This document shows positions 23,788-33,925 of a stretch of 64,000 bases of DNA, in pieces; positions within the stretch are counted from its first letter, which is position 1, and every line of letters starts with the position of its first letter. A program made the translations under genes and the position numbers. The DNA is taken from contig JAGMWG010000002.1 in assembly GCA_020744225.1 (NCBI GenBank), positions 1,488,001 through 1,552,000 on the forward strand, written 5' to 3'. A model generated the notes under the pieces. It was not told where the DNA came from. It did not search any database and was given only the letters and a program-made list of their open reading frames with translations. Origin of the DNA: Paraphoma chrysanthemicola. Lineage: Eukaryota; Ascomycota; Dothideomycetes; Pleosporales; Phaeosphaeriaceae.

Positions 23788-25539
23788 CTACCACATGCAG
23801 AATGTCTCGATAGGCTCACCAGCGTCCCTCCACGAGTCGACATCGTGACCATACATGAAGCCGTTCAGAAAACACTCTCCAACCAGTCTCCACAGACCAT
23901 GATCAGATCTCAGCGCGGCAGGTTTTGTAGTACCAAAAATCAAGACCAGGTGATCGTTCGTCTTCAAAGCCAGTGGACCCAGACCGAGCCTGCCTCCGTC
24001 GCTGATGAAGATCGTACGACCTGTCAATATGTGCTTGAAATTGTCCCAGAACCGGTTTGCGCGGAATTGAAGAGAGCCTGGTCGATGCCTGAGAACGCTG
24101 ATTTCCTCGTCGGAGGCTGGGGTCCACAGCATGAAAGCTTGTAAGCTTTCGACCCAGTCATCTTGTGAGCCACCAGTTTCCAGCACACGTGGTTGTCCAA
24201 AGGTCCAGCTTAGACATTCGTGACTGTACATGGTTGTAAGCTCTCGAAGGAGGTCTTGCTGACGTTGCCACGATAGGGGACTATCTTCGAGCTCGACATT
24301 GCCTTGACTAGGCCGATGTAAATGACTAACACGGTCGATAATGAAGCCTTCGACACAGATACACATCTTGTTTCTGAGCATACGCTTCGAAACGACGGCA
24401 GGTCTTGGAGACGCCAAAAGCGCCTCGGCTCGGTGTCCTATCGTGTACATCTTCTTGCTCCAGTCCAGAATCCAGGAGGGCCATTCTTCTGGAATGTACG
24501 GGCCATGTTGTATCTGCAATAGCATATCCATATCGTTGTGTTTCAACAATAGCAATTCCGCTACCATTCGATAACATTCCAAGATGGAGAGTTCATAGTC
24601 TGGTTCGATCAGCGTTGCTCCAGTTTCTGGATCACATTCTTTGGTTCGCAAGCCCAGTATGCCATATATGCGGTCTCGGGCATCGGCGAATTTGGAGTTT
24701 CGAGTGCTTGAAAGCAAAATGTAGAATGAGTCTAATCGCGACGGGTTTTGCTGCATTATGCGCATTGTACCAAGTGATACCAAGCTCCCAAATTCATGGA
24801 AGTCAACTGGAGATTTGATAGCACAAATACCGGCTTCAGAAATCCACGAAAAGTCAATTTGCGCGTGGCCCCAGAAGATGTACGCAACTCGAGCTAGTGC
24901 CAGCTCCTGAATTACCCAACCGCGGCCGAACCAGGTACACGAAGTCAGGTACGACAGACCGCGAACCTCTCCATTCTCAGGCAAGAAAGGCGTATTGTTT
25001 TCCTTGAATGTTCGAATCCTAGAGGCGTACCAATAGTAACAAAGTTGTCCGCAACTTTTGTTGGCGGGAGGATGCGACTCGAAGTATTCGCAGATGCCAT
25101 CCAGGGCGGCCTGCACTGTTGTATCGTCCTCGTCGCCCAGCCAAATCAAAACACTCGAGGTTTTGCGATAGATCTGATGCATCAACTTTACCTGGGAATT
25201 TTTCTCCGTTGTATCCCCTTGGTTGATGCAAATTGCGTCTGCCCACAGCACTCGATCACGATCAACGTGGCGAAACCGCCGCAATGCTGTGAACAGGCTC
25301 TCTGTGATGGCTACGTCCCGTCCACTACATGTGATCGTTCTCGGCTTCAGTGAGCTGCCCCATGCATAAGATATTGCTTCGTAGTCCACGAGCTCTCCGT
25401 CGAGATCAGCAGGTATCAATGTACACCGCAGAGTTTGATGCCACAGGCCAGGTTGCAGATACAATAGGCGAATGGTTCGTCCAGCGGGCAAAGGCGAGTA
25501 TTCGTACTCATTTTTTTCTTGCCCTCGCTGAGAGGACAT
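23788..25539 (-). CDS. HET-domain protein (HET-6-like subfamily), intronless
   Basis: 583 residues in one exon. The frame is open to 25569 but the first ATG is at 25539, and it is followed by the subfamily opening (YEYSPLPAGRTIRLLYLQPG). The HET domain shows YEAISYAWGS, a short beta block, RVLWADAICINQ, QVKLMHQIYRKTSSVLIWLGDED and TWFGRGWVIQELALA. Downstream are SKFADARDRIYGILGL and SWILDWSKKM, both usual in HET-6-type proteins. The C-terminus carries RTIFISDGGRLGLGPLALKTND and VLIFGTTKPAALR, which match the 'GYMGLGP ... GDVV' element of the other HET-6-like proteins here. Allorecognition role inferred from the family. Confidence 0.9.
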   Translation of the reverse strand: MSSQRGQEKNEYEYSPLPAGRTIRLLYLQPGLWHQTLRCTLIPADLDGELVDYEAISYAWGSSLKPRTITCSGRDVAITESLFTALRRFRHVDRDRVLWADAICINQGDTTEKNSQVKLMHQIYRKTSSVLIWLGDEDDTTVQAALDGICEYFESHPPANKSCGQLCYYWYASRIRTFKENNTPFLPENGEVRGLSYLTSCTWFGRGWVIQELALARVAYIFWGHAQIDFSWISEAGICAIKSPVDFHEFGSLVSLGTMRIMQQNPSRLDSFYILLSSTRNSKFADARDRIYGILGLRTKECDPETGATLIEPDYELSILECYRMVAELLLLKHNDMDMLLQIQHGPYIPEEWPSWILDWSKKMYTIGHRAEALLASPRPAVVSKRMLRNKMCICVEGFIIDRVSHLHRPSQGNVELEDSPLSWQRQQDLLRELTTMYSHECLSWTFGQPRVLETGGSQDDWVESLQAFMLWTPASDEEISVLRHRPGSLQFRANRFWDNFKHILTGRTIFISDGGRLGLGPLALKTNDHLVLIFGTTKPAALRSDHGLWRLVGECFLNGFMYGHDVDSWRDAGEPIETFCMW

Positions 25540-25852
25540 CGCGACGACGAGTGTTTGGGCTGTATCCAATCGAGTATTAAGGCGGTGGTTTTGCGAAAGA
25601 GGACCGTAAGGCGATGGGGTTCAGAGCTGAGCTGAGGGGTCCGCCTTGGCGAATTCAGCTTGGTGCATCAAAGACGTTCAGTCTTGAGACTCTCAGACCT
25701 CACTTTGAGATTCTAGGTACTTGGTCTCTGTCTATACCTTTGCGAACAACTCCTTGGACGTGTATGCCATTTTTGAGAGTTAATCAGCTAGACCGGTCAC
25801 TTCGCTATACAGCTCACATAAGATCCAGAAGATTAGCTCAGCAAGACTGAAT

Positions 25853-26671
25853 TCAGTGAAGAGCTCCTTTGTTCATAATGAGTTCCTCCTTTCTCCTTCT
25901 CATCTCCAGCTTCTTCTCCCTCTCGGCCAGATGCAGCTCCCTTGCCTGCCGGTGCTCTTCCTTCTTGATTTCGTATTCAGCTTTCCGTTTCTCGTACTCC
26001 CGTGCTTTCTTCCTGTCCGCTTTCATCTTGGCCTTGATCTGCCTGTGCTCTGCTGAGGAGATGTGCCATGGCGTTGAAAGCACCTCCAATTTGAAGGTAG
26101 CGGTCTCAGCCCAAGCTTGCGCCTCCTCGTCGGTAGTGGCGACTATCCAGATTCTTTTGAGGTCCAGCTGTTTGATGCCCCGAAATTCCGAGATGGTACC
26201 CTTTACCTTGACCACCGTGCCGATATCCAATTGATGCTGGTCCACCACGACTTCGAATATGCCAAATGGGCTGACGATGTTGACATTGTCGATGGTCGTA
26301 TTTGAGGAGGTGTCTACAGGATTTTGCTCAATCGGTGGGATCCTCACGATCTTGAGCTCAATCGTGGCGCCACTGCCATCGTCGATGGTGAGGACTGTGT
26401 ACTTGAGGTTGATGTCATCGATGGCGACGACGACCCCAACAAGACGCACGAATCGAATTGGATGGTTGAGGTGAAAATACAAATGCTGTCCTGTACGCGA
26501 TTAGCGCTGGCAGTGGTGAGTGCCGACGTCATTACCTGGGTATTCAGGCTCTCGGCGTAGAGACTGTACGTCGGCTGCGGTAATCTTCACCCAGGTATTG
26601 AATGTGGGGGATGTTTGGAAGCAGTATGCTGGATACAATCGGTATGGACGCGCTGTTGGATGCGTTGACAT
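25853..26671 (-). CDS. STN1: Stn1-type OB-fold protein (CST telomere complex), short form
   Basis: Two exons, 26671-26536 and 26490-25853, 257 residues; the 45-base intron (GTAATG..ACAG) splits a Gly codon (G|GA). The N-terminus (YPAYCFQTSPTFNTWVKITAADVQSL) leads into YFHLNHPIRFVRLVGVVVAIDD, then YTVLTIDDGSGATIELKI. This is the characteristic start of the Stn1 OB fold, with the fold ending near KQLDLKRIWIV (about residue 160). Stn1 binds single-stranded telomeric DNA with Ten1 and limits telomerase and promotes C-strand fill-in. The last 65 residues are an almost uninterrupted charged Lys/Glu/Arg helix. I see no C-terminal winged-helix part, so this looks like the shorter filamentous-fungal form or a truncated copy. 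The gene symbol is by family resemblance. Confidence 0.8.
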
Positions 26672-27444
26672 GTCATTATGTGTTGATGATGCATGAGGTG
26701 GGATGGAAGGAGACAACACGCGACGCGGAAAGCACGCTTACGCCTTCTCACGTGATTGCGCTTTGACCATTGTGCAGCTCGAGTGATCGGCGCAGCTGCA
26801 GGACATGCATCAAGCTCATGCGATCGCAAAGTACATCCGACTGAGCCGCGCTCCAAGCATGAGAGCGTGCACTCGTGCAGGGGACGAATCAGGATTTTTC
26901 ACAGCTGACAATCGATACTTCCGCCTCATATCCTGCTGCCAGCAAATGCCTCAGTGGAGGGGCATCCAGGATTGTGGCCAGGTTCTCCCGGCCTCGGCAG
27001 CTACATCACACTTCAACACCGCCTCTGTGCCATCACTTTTCGGTTTCATGCCCGTAGTAGACAAACCAAATCGCAGGAAGCACGCGTCGGGATTGGCTCG
27101 TGGTTCACTTGCAGGTCCCAAGATCACCGATGATGCTCACCCGGTTGGAGCTGTCCGAGTTAAGCTAGCCGGCCTGCAGCAAGCTTGCCAGCTTCCCTCG
27201 AGCTTCCATGTAGCTCATGTAGCTGTGACCAAGGTCATAAGCCAACGCGAGTCGTTCGCCGTGGAGCCGAATGACCTTTATCTTGCTCTCGCCCCAGTTT
27301 GCGTGTGGACCAGATGCTCTCGTTTGTCGCGATACTAACCCTCTTGTTCACAGGTTCTTTTGATTATTACTTCTTGATTTGACTCCATTCCAGTCCTCAC
27401 CACTTCTTACCGCCAAGGAGCAGAGCCTTGCGACTCTCGACGAT
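26672..27444. other. Divergent intergenic region
   Basis: 770 bases between the Stn1-like gene and the GPI-protein gene. A 177-codon plus frame (26805-27338) has no recognisable domain and I regard it as chance. Presumed to contain both promoters. Confidence 0.4.
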
Positions 27445-28118
27445 ATGCGCCTGGTTTCGCACAGTCATCTTCTGGCGCTGCTTTTCACTTCGCGCGTCAT
27501 CGCGGAGCCGATAGCGAAGCCAGAAGCTTTGGCGCAACAGCTTACGAACAATGCGCCTTTCAGCGGCGCAGTCTACATCGTGAATCCAGAAGGTGGTCAG
27601 GTTGTAGCGCAAGGTACAAACTTGTGTCCAGCATCGGCGTCCGTGAGCTGCTCAAATGTCAATCAGCCGAGCTGGTGAGTAGACAGAAGATCTTGATCTT
27701 CGTTAGTCGGATTGCTGATTGTTGTAGGTGTTGTCCTGCGAACTACGTTTGTGCAGCGCCCGCAAACTCGAATGGTCTGATCGGATGCTGCCCGGCCGGG
27801 AATTCCTGTGGCGGCACAGTAAATGTGGCACAAGTCACTACCGTTACCGTCTATCCACAGCAGCAAACCGCAGTCGTGTACGCGAACCCACCTCCACGCA
27901 CGACCGTCGTAGTGAACAATCAGCCGACCCAAGTGGCCGCTGGCTTTTGCGCAACCATTACGATGAGCGGACCCGACCTTCCTCGAGCTGCACAAGGCGA
28001 CTGCGGAACTATTTTGATTGTAGCAGGCGCACCAGGCTTGAAGGCCTTGGGCATTGGAGCCAGCTTGACCGCTATTGCTTTACACCTAGCACTTGGGCGC
28101 ATGTTTAACAGGTCATGA
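27445..28118 (+). CDS. Secreted Cys-rich protein, probably GPI-anchored
   Basis: Two exons, 27445-27674 and 27728-28118, 206 residues; the 53-base intron (GTGAGT..GTAG) splits a Trp codon (TG|G). A signal peptide is visible (LVSHSHLLALLFTSRVIA, cleavage near residue 20). Next comes a cysteine-rich module: LCPASASVSC, QPSWCCPANYVCAAP and GLIGCCPAGNSCGG. The CC-P-x-C and CCPAGxxC spacing resembles cell-wall Cys-rich domains of fungal surface proteins. A Thr/Val/Pro-rich stalk follows, then a C-terminal hydrophobic tail (LGIGASLTAIALHLALG) preceded by small residues, as expected for GPI attachment. It is probably a plasma-membrane or cell-wall surface protein. No enzyme motif. Transcribed divergently from the Stn1-like gene. 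Confidence 0.8.
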
Positions 28119-28243
28119 CCTGTGTTTGGTGGATACCCCTCCAGAAACGACCGTGGTCACATTTTTCATGATCTTACGATTTACGAATGCATGTATGATG
28201 CAAGGATATAGATGCACGGGTTCATACCAGCCAAACAAATCTT

Positions 28244-29044
28244 TTAGTTTCCCTTCTTCGCATCTTCCTCCGCATTCTTGGGTACGCTGACAATCTTCGG
28301 GACAGTGACTGCGTTCAGGTGTCGGAAGGCCTGTGATGACATTGTTAGCAAAATTCCTCGAATGACAGCCTCGATCCAATGACGACACGAAAGCCAACCC
28401 ACCCTCCAAATCCTCGTTTCCCATGTCAAGCTCCAACCCCAGAACGCCCATGCGCTCAGATACCTCACCCACCAAAACGGACTCAAGAGCTGGAAGACAC
28501 TACTCACCTCGCTTATTGACCCTTCAGGCAACTTTCCATTCCACTTATCCTCCACCTTCTGAATCTTGCCCTCGCCATCGAGATGGATGGCCACAATGCT
28601 CTGAATCGTCTGTTCCTTTCCAATCCCCTTGATCACATATCTCGTCTTCAAGTCCATCAGGATCGGGTTCCCCGCGTCTGTAACCTTGTGGTCCAGGCGC
28701 TCAATCTCAGAAAATGCCTGTTGTAACCCGTACCATTGCGCGGCGAACTTGTCACGGCCGGTAGCGATGGTCAGAGGGTCGGTGAAAGTCGCATCGTCGC
28801 GCCATAGAGCGAGTTTTGCGAGCGATGGGCGGCCGGCAAATAGGTCGAGGATAGAGCCGACGACAGTTTGTTGTTGGGACGAGAGGGAGACTCCAGGGGC
28901 TGTTTGGACGTTTTTGTTCTCGATGTTTAGGTCTGAAGAGGTAGACATTTTGGCGATTCTGGTTTGTCTTAGGGACGCTGTGACGGTTGGTTTTGTGAGG
29001 CTCTGAAGGGATCGGGTACAAAATTGTGGACTGAAGGGACGCAT
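28244..29044 (-). CDS. NTF2/SnoaL-like fold protein
   Basis: ATG at 29044. The first 32 residues (RPFSPQFCTRSLQSLTKPTV, Arg/Ser-rich) could be a mitochondrial presequence; a second Met at 28948 would skip it. The body (about 50-180) has the cone-shaped NTF2-like pattern: VGSILDLFAGRPSLAKLALWRDDATFTDPLT, QWYGLQQAFSEIERLDHKV, ... SIVAIHLDGEGKIQKVEDKWNGKLP. The frame is open to 28244 without splicing. However, a GTGAGT donor at 28507 and a CAG acceptor at 28331 frame a 177-base, in-frame segment. Removing it joins the body directly to QAFRHLNAVTVPKIVSVPK, the normal C-terminal block of these proteins. Spliced length is about 207 residues; unspliced 266. Substrate unknown. Confidence 0.75.
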   Translation of the reverse strand: MRPFSPQFCTRSLQSLTKPTVTASLRQTRIAKMSTSSDLNIENKNVQTAPGVSLSSQQQTVVGSILDLFAGRPSLAKLALWRDDATFTDPLTIATGRDKFAAQWYGLQQAFSEIERLDHKVTDAGNPILMDLKTRYVIKGIGKEQTIQSIVAIHLDGEGKIQKVEDKWNGKLPEGSISEVSSVFQLLSPFWWVRYLSAWAFWGWSLTWETRIWRVGWLSCRHWIEAVIRGILLTMSSQAFRHLNAVTVPKIVSVPKNAEEDAKKGN

Positions 29045-30518
29045 TGAAGTGCTTGAGATTTGATATGGTTATAGGATTGAGAGGAGGTGTTGTGGTGGCT
29101 ACATCTTATCCAATTGCGTGTTTTGCGACGCGTCATACAAAGCACGCGTTTGGATGCGTTGCTGATCGAAAGTCATGACGCAATTTGGGTATAATGGGGA
29201 GCACTGAGGCGAGAGGTTGCGGGGCTCGGGATGAACCGAAGAGCGAGGTCCGGGTATGTTCTTCTGCGAGCCTGAAGTAGATTCGAAGGCACAAATAGTC
29301 CCTACACACAGGAACCATGTTCGTTTTTGAAGGGCCGTGAACATTTCTTCGATACAGCTACTGATATCATTCCGAAGTTCCGAAATCATATCGATAAGAT
29401 CGGAAAGCAACTGTAACACCTCAGATGGGACATCTTCGTTCACTACACACCCGCACAGATTCAAGTACAGCGCGAGTGTTTCTAACTGCTAGTAGCGTTC
29501 TAACGAGATTGTATATAATACAGCTACAACTCTGCGCGCACGCGATGGCCTTCAGCACTACCTAGGTAGGTACGCATGTTGAGGTGCAGAAGGCTCGTTT
29601 GGCAACGGCATACACTCAGGTAACGTCGCAATTGACCTGTATTGCTTCGACATATTCTCGATCTGAGTCCTTACAATCTCTATCATTCTTGCGCGGCTCT
29701 CTCGATAGCATGCATTAATAGCAGCATGACGAGTGCGGATTTGGCGGCGGTACCAAGGTGGCCGTTCAACGACCTCAAAACTATCCTTCACAAACGTTGC
29801 ATCGCATTTGTCAATGCATTAAAATCGAACAATCAATCTTAACGACTTCGTCAATTGCGATGTCTTCAATCTCGATTTCCAAAGCAAAGGCTCAGCTGAA
29901 GCCAAGATCTATTTTGGCGAGCACGGGGCTGTGGGACGCTAACAGCCAGCCACAATCATCCTGCGCGCTTGGCCTGACGCCTGGAGACCGCCAAAGGAAG
30001 AAGTCCAGAAGGGAAAAAGGAGGTTCTGGGCTAGCATAAATGCAAGATGCGGTCTGAGGGTTGACAAAAGGAGAGGCATGCGCAGAACTTTGACCTATGC
30101 ATCAAGTGGCGGGCTTTAGCATGCATCGCGGTCATCGCCTCCCGCTTGATCGAGGACTGTGGGATCATATTGAGAGGAGGGATAGACGACATTGAAACAA
30201 ATCAGCTACCCATGTCTAATGTCTGCACCTGTCAAAGCGGCTGGTCGGTCGCCTAATTACGCCCGACAGCCATGATACTTTGCCATGGGCTTTCTCAAGA
30301 CGTCGCTTGCGCCGAATCACGAGGCTGGCAGTACTTCAGCAGAGGCGCAGATAGTGCTGTGGTAGCTGCAAGCCATCGGTACAGCCAAACCTTTAAGCGA
30401 TTCAGCTTCGGTCTCGCCTTAACCACTGATTGTGGTCCAACACGAGTCTCCCTGGCCTGGTATATCTCCTGTGCATTTCCCTGTCCTGGCGCGCAATCGT
30501 CAACCACAGTCATCCACC
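29045..30518. other. Intergenic region with possible decayed coding pieces
   Basis: About 1.5 kb. On the minus strand, 29830-29560 reads without interruption as a basic, protein-like stretch (RTRHAAINACYRES, then MIEIVRTQIENMSKQY). 29490-29300 reads as another (LYLNLCGCVVNEDVPSEV, then LIDMISELRND). A donor at the end of the first and a CAG at the start of the second do not agree in phase, and I see no start codon. It may be a broken gene or chance. Nothing else supported. Confidence 0.25.
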
Positions 30519-31133
30519 ATGCTACGAGCTTTCACCGAACGTCGCGATTCCGGACAGGCCAGCCCTGCGCAGGACAAGTCAAACACTTGGGCCGCTGCTT
30601 CGTCTTCAAAACAAAATGCTGCTCCTAAACCAAAGAGCAACCACAAGCGCAAGTCTTCTGCGAAACCAAAAGTCACGTTCAAATCTCAGATGTCCGGGCC
30701 TTCTGGATCAAGACCCAAGACGACAGCCGCCGCGAGGAGAGCCTCTCAAGCCGACCCCAACACCACACCAGTGAGCAAGCGACATAAGGCTCTCGCATCT
30801 CTCCTCGTCTCGTTTCTTGCGACCAGCTCAGTCGCCATCGACGAGGAAGCAGCTGATGAGAAGACCATCAACTCAGCCAACAAGGCCTCATCAACACCAT
30901 TACCTCCTCCGCCGCCGAAAGCGCACACCCGATCAGGTAGCGGCGTGAAGGCTTCAGAGATCCGGAAGACTAGGTGGAAGCGGTTCAAGTACGAGATGGG
31001 ACTGAAGATGAAGAGCGGACAGAAGCATCAACCTAAGCAGGCGGCGCAGAGAGACGAGATGGAGCTGGTTGACATGATGGCGCATGAGCGAGAGCATGAG
31101 CGACAGCAGTCAAAGAGGGTGGGCACTGCGTAA
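30519..31133 (+). CDS. Hypothetical basic protein, 204 residues
   Basis: Single exon. The frame opens at 30432, but the ATG at 30519 (CCACCATG context) is the better start. The protein is rich in Lys, Ser, Ala and Pro: PKPKSNHKRKSSAKPKV near residue 40, TPLPPPPPKAHTRSG near 130, and a basic C-terminus (KTRWKRFKYEMGLKMKSGQK). A single moderately hydrophobic stretch (KALASLLVSFLATSSVAID, about 88-106) is the only ordered-looking part. It is probably disordered and could be nuclear or chromatin-associated, but no family is recognised. The final KYEMGLKMK...RDEMELVDMMAHERE part looks helical. Confidence 0.6.
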   Translation: MLRAFTERRDSGQASPAQDKSNTWAAASSSKQNAAPKPKSNHKRKSSAKPKVTFKSQMSGPSGSRPKTTAAARRASQADPNTTPVSKRHKALASLLVSFLATSSVAIDEEAADEKTINSANKASSTPLPPPPPKAHTRSGSGVKASEIRKTRWKRFKYEMGLKMKSGQKHQPKQAAQRDEMELVDMMAHEREHERQQSKRVGTA

Positions 31134-31296
31134 TTGGACGTAATCTCATGCGACCCACCATTTTACCCTGCCAGCAACGGACAAGTCACGGCCGTTTCCA
31201 CTTCAGCATAATCATCGATTCGACTTTCTTTTGTTGGACTTAGCGTATTCCCGCTGTTGAGCTTTTCTATGTACATATTCCCAGCATGGACACTTC

Positions 31297-31866
31297 TTAT
31301 TGCTCATGCCCGGCAGTCGCGACGCGTAATATGCGCTCTTCTAAACCAGGCACGTGAATGCATTCAATACCATACTCTTCCAACTTCTTCCTCCCTTCAT
31401 TCTCACCCACAAACTTCTCAGGCTCCTTGACTCCCAAGTACACCTTCTTGATATTCCGCTCGCCCGTCAGACTAGTCGTGCGAATGATGCGATCCGCACA
31501 TGGTAGATTGCCGCTCAATCGTAGATTACATGGCTCCATAGTGGTGTATATGACTGTGTTTGGTGGTAATGCTTCACCCACTCGCTCTTCAGGTAGATTG
31601 TGTTCTTTGGCATATTTGAGCAGACAGCATTGCTCGGCGTGTGTGTTGCCCTCGCACTCAAGGGTATAGCCACGTGATAGAATAGCCCCGGTATCTGCAT
31701 CCACCAGCAATGCGCCAACGCGAAAGTTGGATGGCTTGGGTGGTGATTCTTGCGCTTGGTCAAGCGCGAGGAGCATGTACTGTAGGTGATCGTCTGGATT
31801 TGGCTTTTCTGCTGGCGGCACAGGGCCGTCCCACATTTTGACCGGGCCGGACCAGCTGTCAGACAT
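31297..31866 (-). CDS. Cytidine/deoxycytidylate deaminase-fold protein, RibD (DRAP deaminase) type
   Basis: Single exon of 189 residues, ATG at 31866. The zinc site is visible: NTHAE with His76 and the catalytic Glu78, and EPCNLRLSGNLPC with Cys113 and Cys123. The long spacing between the two cysteines is that of RibD-type pyrimidine deaminases rather than the PCxxC of cytidine deaminases. The fold start is FRVGALLVDADTGAILSRGYT. Such enzymes deaminate 2,5-diamino-6-ribitylamino-pyrimidinone phosphate in riboflavin synthesis; related fungal proteins may act on other bases. The C-terminus (KVYLGVKEPEKFVGENEGRK, then EEYGIECIHVPGLEERIL) fits RibD-like deaminases. No reductase domain is attached. 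Its start lies 186 bases from the divergent DnaJ gene, so they may share a promoter. Confidence 0.8.
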   Translation of the reverse strand: MSDSWSGPVKMWDGPVPPAEKPNPDDHLQYMLLALDQAQESPPKPSNFRVGALLVDADTGAILSRGYTLECEGNTHAEQCCLLKYAKEHNLPEERVGEALPPNTVIYTTMEPCNLRLSGNLPCADRIIRTTSLTGERNIKKVYLGVKEPEKFVGENEGRKKLEEYGIECIHVPGLEERILRVATAGHEQ

Positions 31867-32051
31867 GGTAATTGTGAAAGTGTAAGTGATGTGTGGGGTG
31901 TGTGGCTGAGGAGTGAGAGGCTGAAAGTGAGAGCACCCGGACTTAGATTTGGCTTATCGCCGAGTCACGCACTTACGCGACGCGTTCTTGAGCGCGGCGC
32001 AACTGCACTTCTAACGAACAACCGCCAAACTTACTAGAACAACTTCTGACC

Positions 32052-33233
32052 ATGGCAAGACCTCGAGGAAAGGACGGGAGTGCGCCAAAGAGTGCGCGCC
32101 AGAAGGCACGGCAGGCCGAAGAAGACGCGGCTGACGGCTTCATCAATGGCGAGGATGACGAGGGCATCGAGGACGTAGAAGAGGATGGACCGCCTACCAT
32201 CGACCCGTACGAGGTGCTTGGTTTAGAGACAGAGGCGACAGCGGATGATGTGAAGAAGGCGTATCGCAAGCTTGCGCTCAAACACCACCCAGGTATGATC
32301 ATATTGCTCGAGCCTGTCGCACGACTAAACTTGACTGCAGACAAGGCCGCGCCCGATGAGAAAGACGCCGCGAACAAGAAGTTCCAAGAAATCGCCTTCG
32401 CATACGCCGTTCTATCAGACGATCGTCGGCGCAACCGCTACGACTTGACAGGCAGCACTGCCGAGACGCTCGAGGATGACGATGATTTCAACTGGCTCAA
32501 ATTCTACCGCGAGCAATTTGACAACGTCGTCAGCGAAGAGGCGATCAGCAATCTCGCGAAGGAATACAAAGGCAGCGATGAGGAGCGACAACATCTAGTC
32601 GACGCATACAACAAGGCGAAGGGTAACCTGAATGGAATCTACGAGCTTGTCATGCTATCGGACATTCTAGAGGACGACGACCGATTCCGGCAGATCCTGG
32701 ACGAGGAGATTGAGAAAGGCACTATCAAGTCCTTTCCGATCTACGCGAAGGAGACGGACGCGACCAGGCAGCGGGCAAAGGATCTTGAAAAGGAAAGGCG
32801 CGAGGCGTACGACAAGCGTGAAGCTGCGAAAGCAGAGAAAGCAGCCACCAACGGCAAGTCAGCCAGCAAAGCGAAGCCAAAGGGCAAGAAGGCAGGCGGC
32901 GACATGGCAGACCTTGCAGCTCTCATTCAGCAGCGCCAGAAGTCAAGAGCCGGCGGCTTCTTCGACCACCTCGAGACAAAGTATGCGCCAAAGTCGCGAG
33001 GTAGCAAGAGGTCCACACCTATGGACGAGCCCCCTGAGGAGATGTTCGAGGCAAACCGGACCAAGAAAGCAAAGAAGGGTGGAAAGGGAAAGAAAGTCGT
33101 GGATGACGAGGATGAGATGGATCTCGACGAGGAAGACATAGGTGATTCTGAGGAGGATGAAGAAGAGGCCCCGCGCAAGTCAAAAGCGAAGGCAACGACA
33201 AAAGGACGAAGTCGCGCCAAGGCGAAGGCTTAA
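32052..33233 (+). CDS. DnaJ-domain protein, DNAJC9 type
   Basis: Two exons, 32052-32292 and 32341-33233, 377 residues. The 48-base intron is a multiple of three and has no stop, so the frame also reads through it. Only splicing restores the HPD motif (KHHP|DKAAPDE), which J domains need to stimulate Hsp70 ATPase, so the intron is real. The J domain (about 50-120) runs from DPYEVLGLETEATADDVKKAYRKLA to AYAVLSDDRRRNRYDLTGS. It is followed by the DNAJC9-type region (WLKFYREQFDNVVSEEAI, EYKGSDEERQHLVDAY, IYELVMLSDILEDDDRF). The C-terminal third is a Lys-rich and acidic tail (KKVVDDEDEMDLDEEDIGD) that probably acts in the nucleus. DNAJC9 homologues act as histone co-chaperones. Confidence 0.9.
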   Translation: MARPRGKDGSAPKSARQKARQAEEDAADGFINGEDDEGIEDVEEDGPPTIDPYEVLGLETEATADDVKKAYRKLALKHHPGMIILLEPVARLNLTADKAAPDEKDAANKKFQEIAFAYAVLSDDRRRNRYDLTGSTAETLEDDDDFNWLKFYREQFDNVVSEEAISNLAKEYKGSDEERQHLVDAYNKAKGNLNGIYELVMLSDILEDDDRFRQILDEEIEKGTIKSFPIYAKETDATRQRAKDLEKERREAYDKREAAKAEKAATNGKSASKAKPKGKKAGGDMADLAALIQQRQKSRAGGFFDHLETKYAPKSRGSKRSTPMDEPPEEMFEANRTKKAKKGGKGKKVVDDEDEMDLDEEDIGDSEEDEEEAPRKSKAKATTKGRSRAKAKA

Positions 33234-33925
33234 TCGCGCTGTAGACCTTCGAGAATGGATATGATATGGCTTGAAATTGGGTAAGGCGTAATTGGAGCGA
33301 TACACGGCTTGCATAATTCGGCGCTGAGGACGCTGAATAGATTCGAACGGATTCGGATCAATATCAATGGTGAGCGAGTTCTCGATGAGCAATCCACGAT
33401 TACTTCATATGCGCAACTCGGTGGACCATCGACATTTGGTATGCGCAGTCCATCTTCTTATAAGTCATGCTGCCCTGTCCTCGTGCATATCTATATCCTT
33501 TTCTTCTCGTCTCATTTTCTCGACGTTCTGTGGACATTCTTTTTGCGGTCGTACATCCCAAAAGGGTTCTGAGATCACCTGACCACCTTCACCGCGGCCC
33601 GCCCCTCTTGCCGCTCCCAACAATGACCCACTTATACTGCCGATCATGCAAACGCTCTACTTTCTATACAGTCCGTGCATATTATAACATGTAACGCCTC
33701 GAATTTTGCGAGAGCAACAAGTCACTGCGTTTATAAATCCTCCATTTAGCCCTTATTGAGCCATTGCTCTTCCTTTGCTAGTCTCAACTCCGCCCAAAAC
33801 GACGCGCCCGCGAAGCGCTTTATGTGCTAACCGTTAGTCGCGAAGAGGTACCTGCGGCGGGGAGTTTCGACTCTCATTACACAAACACCTGGTTCTGCGA
33901 TGTCACTTCCGACAACACCATCAAG
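33234..33925. other. Intergenic region, no supported gene
   Basis: About 690 bases between two plus-strand genes. Only short overlapping frames. No repeats; presumed terminator and promoter. Confidence 0.4.

Noticed and set aside
26805..27338. 177-codon plus-strand frame
   Set aside because: No recognisable domain, lies in the divergent promoter region of two well-supported genes and has no matching splice structure.
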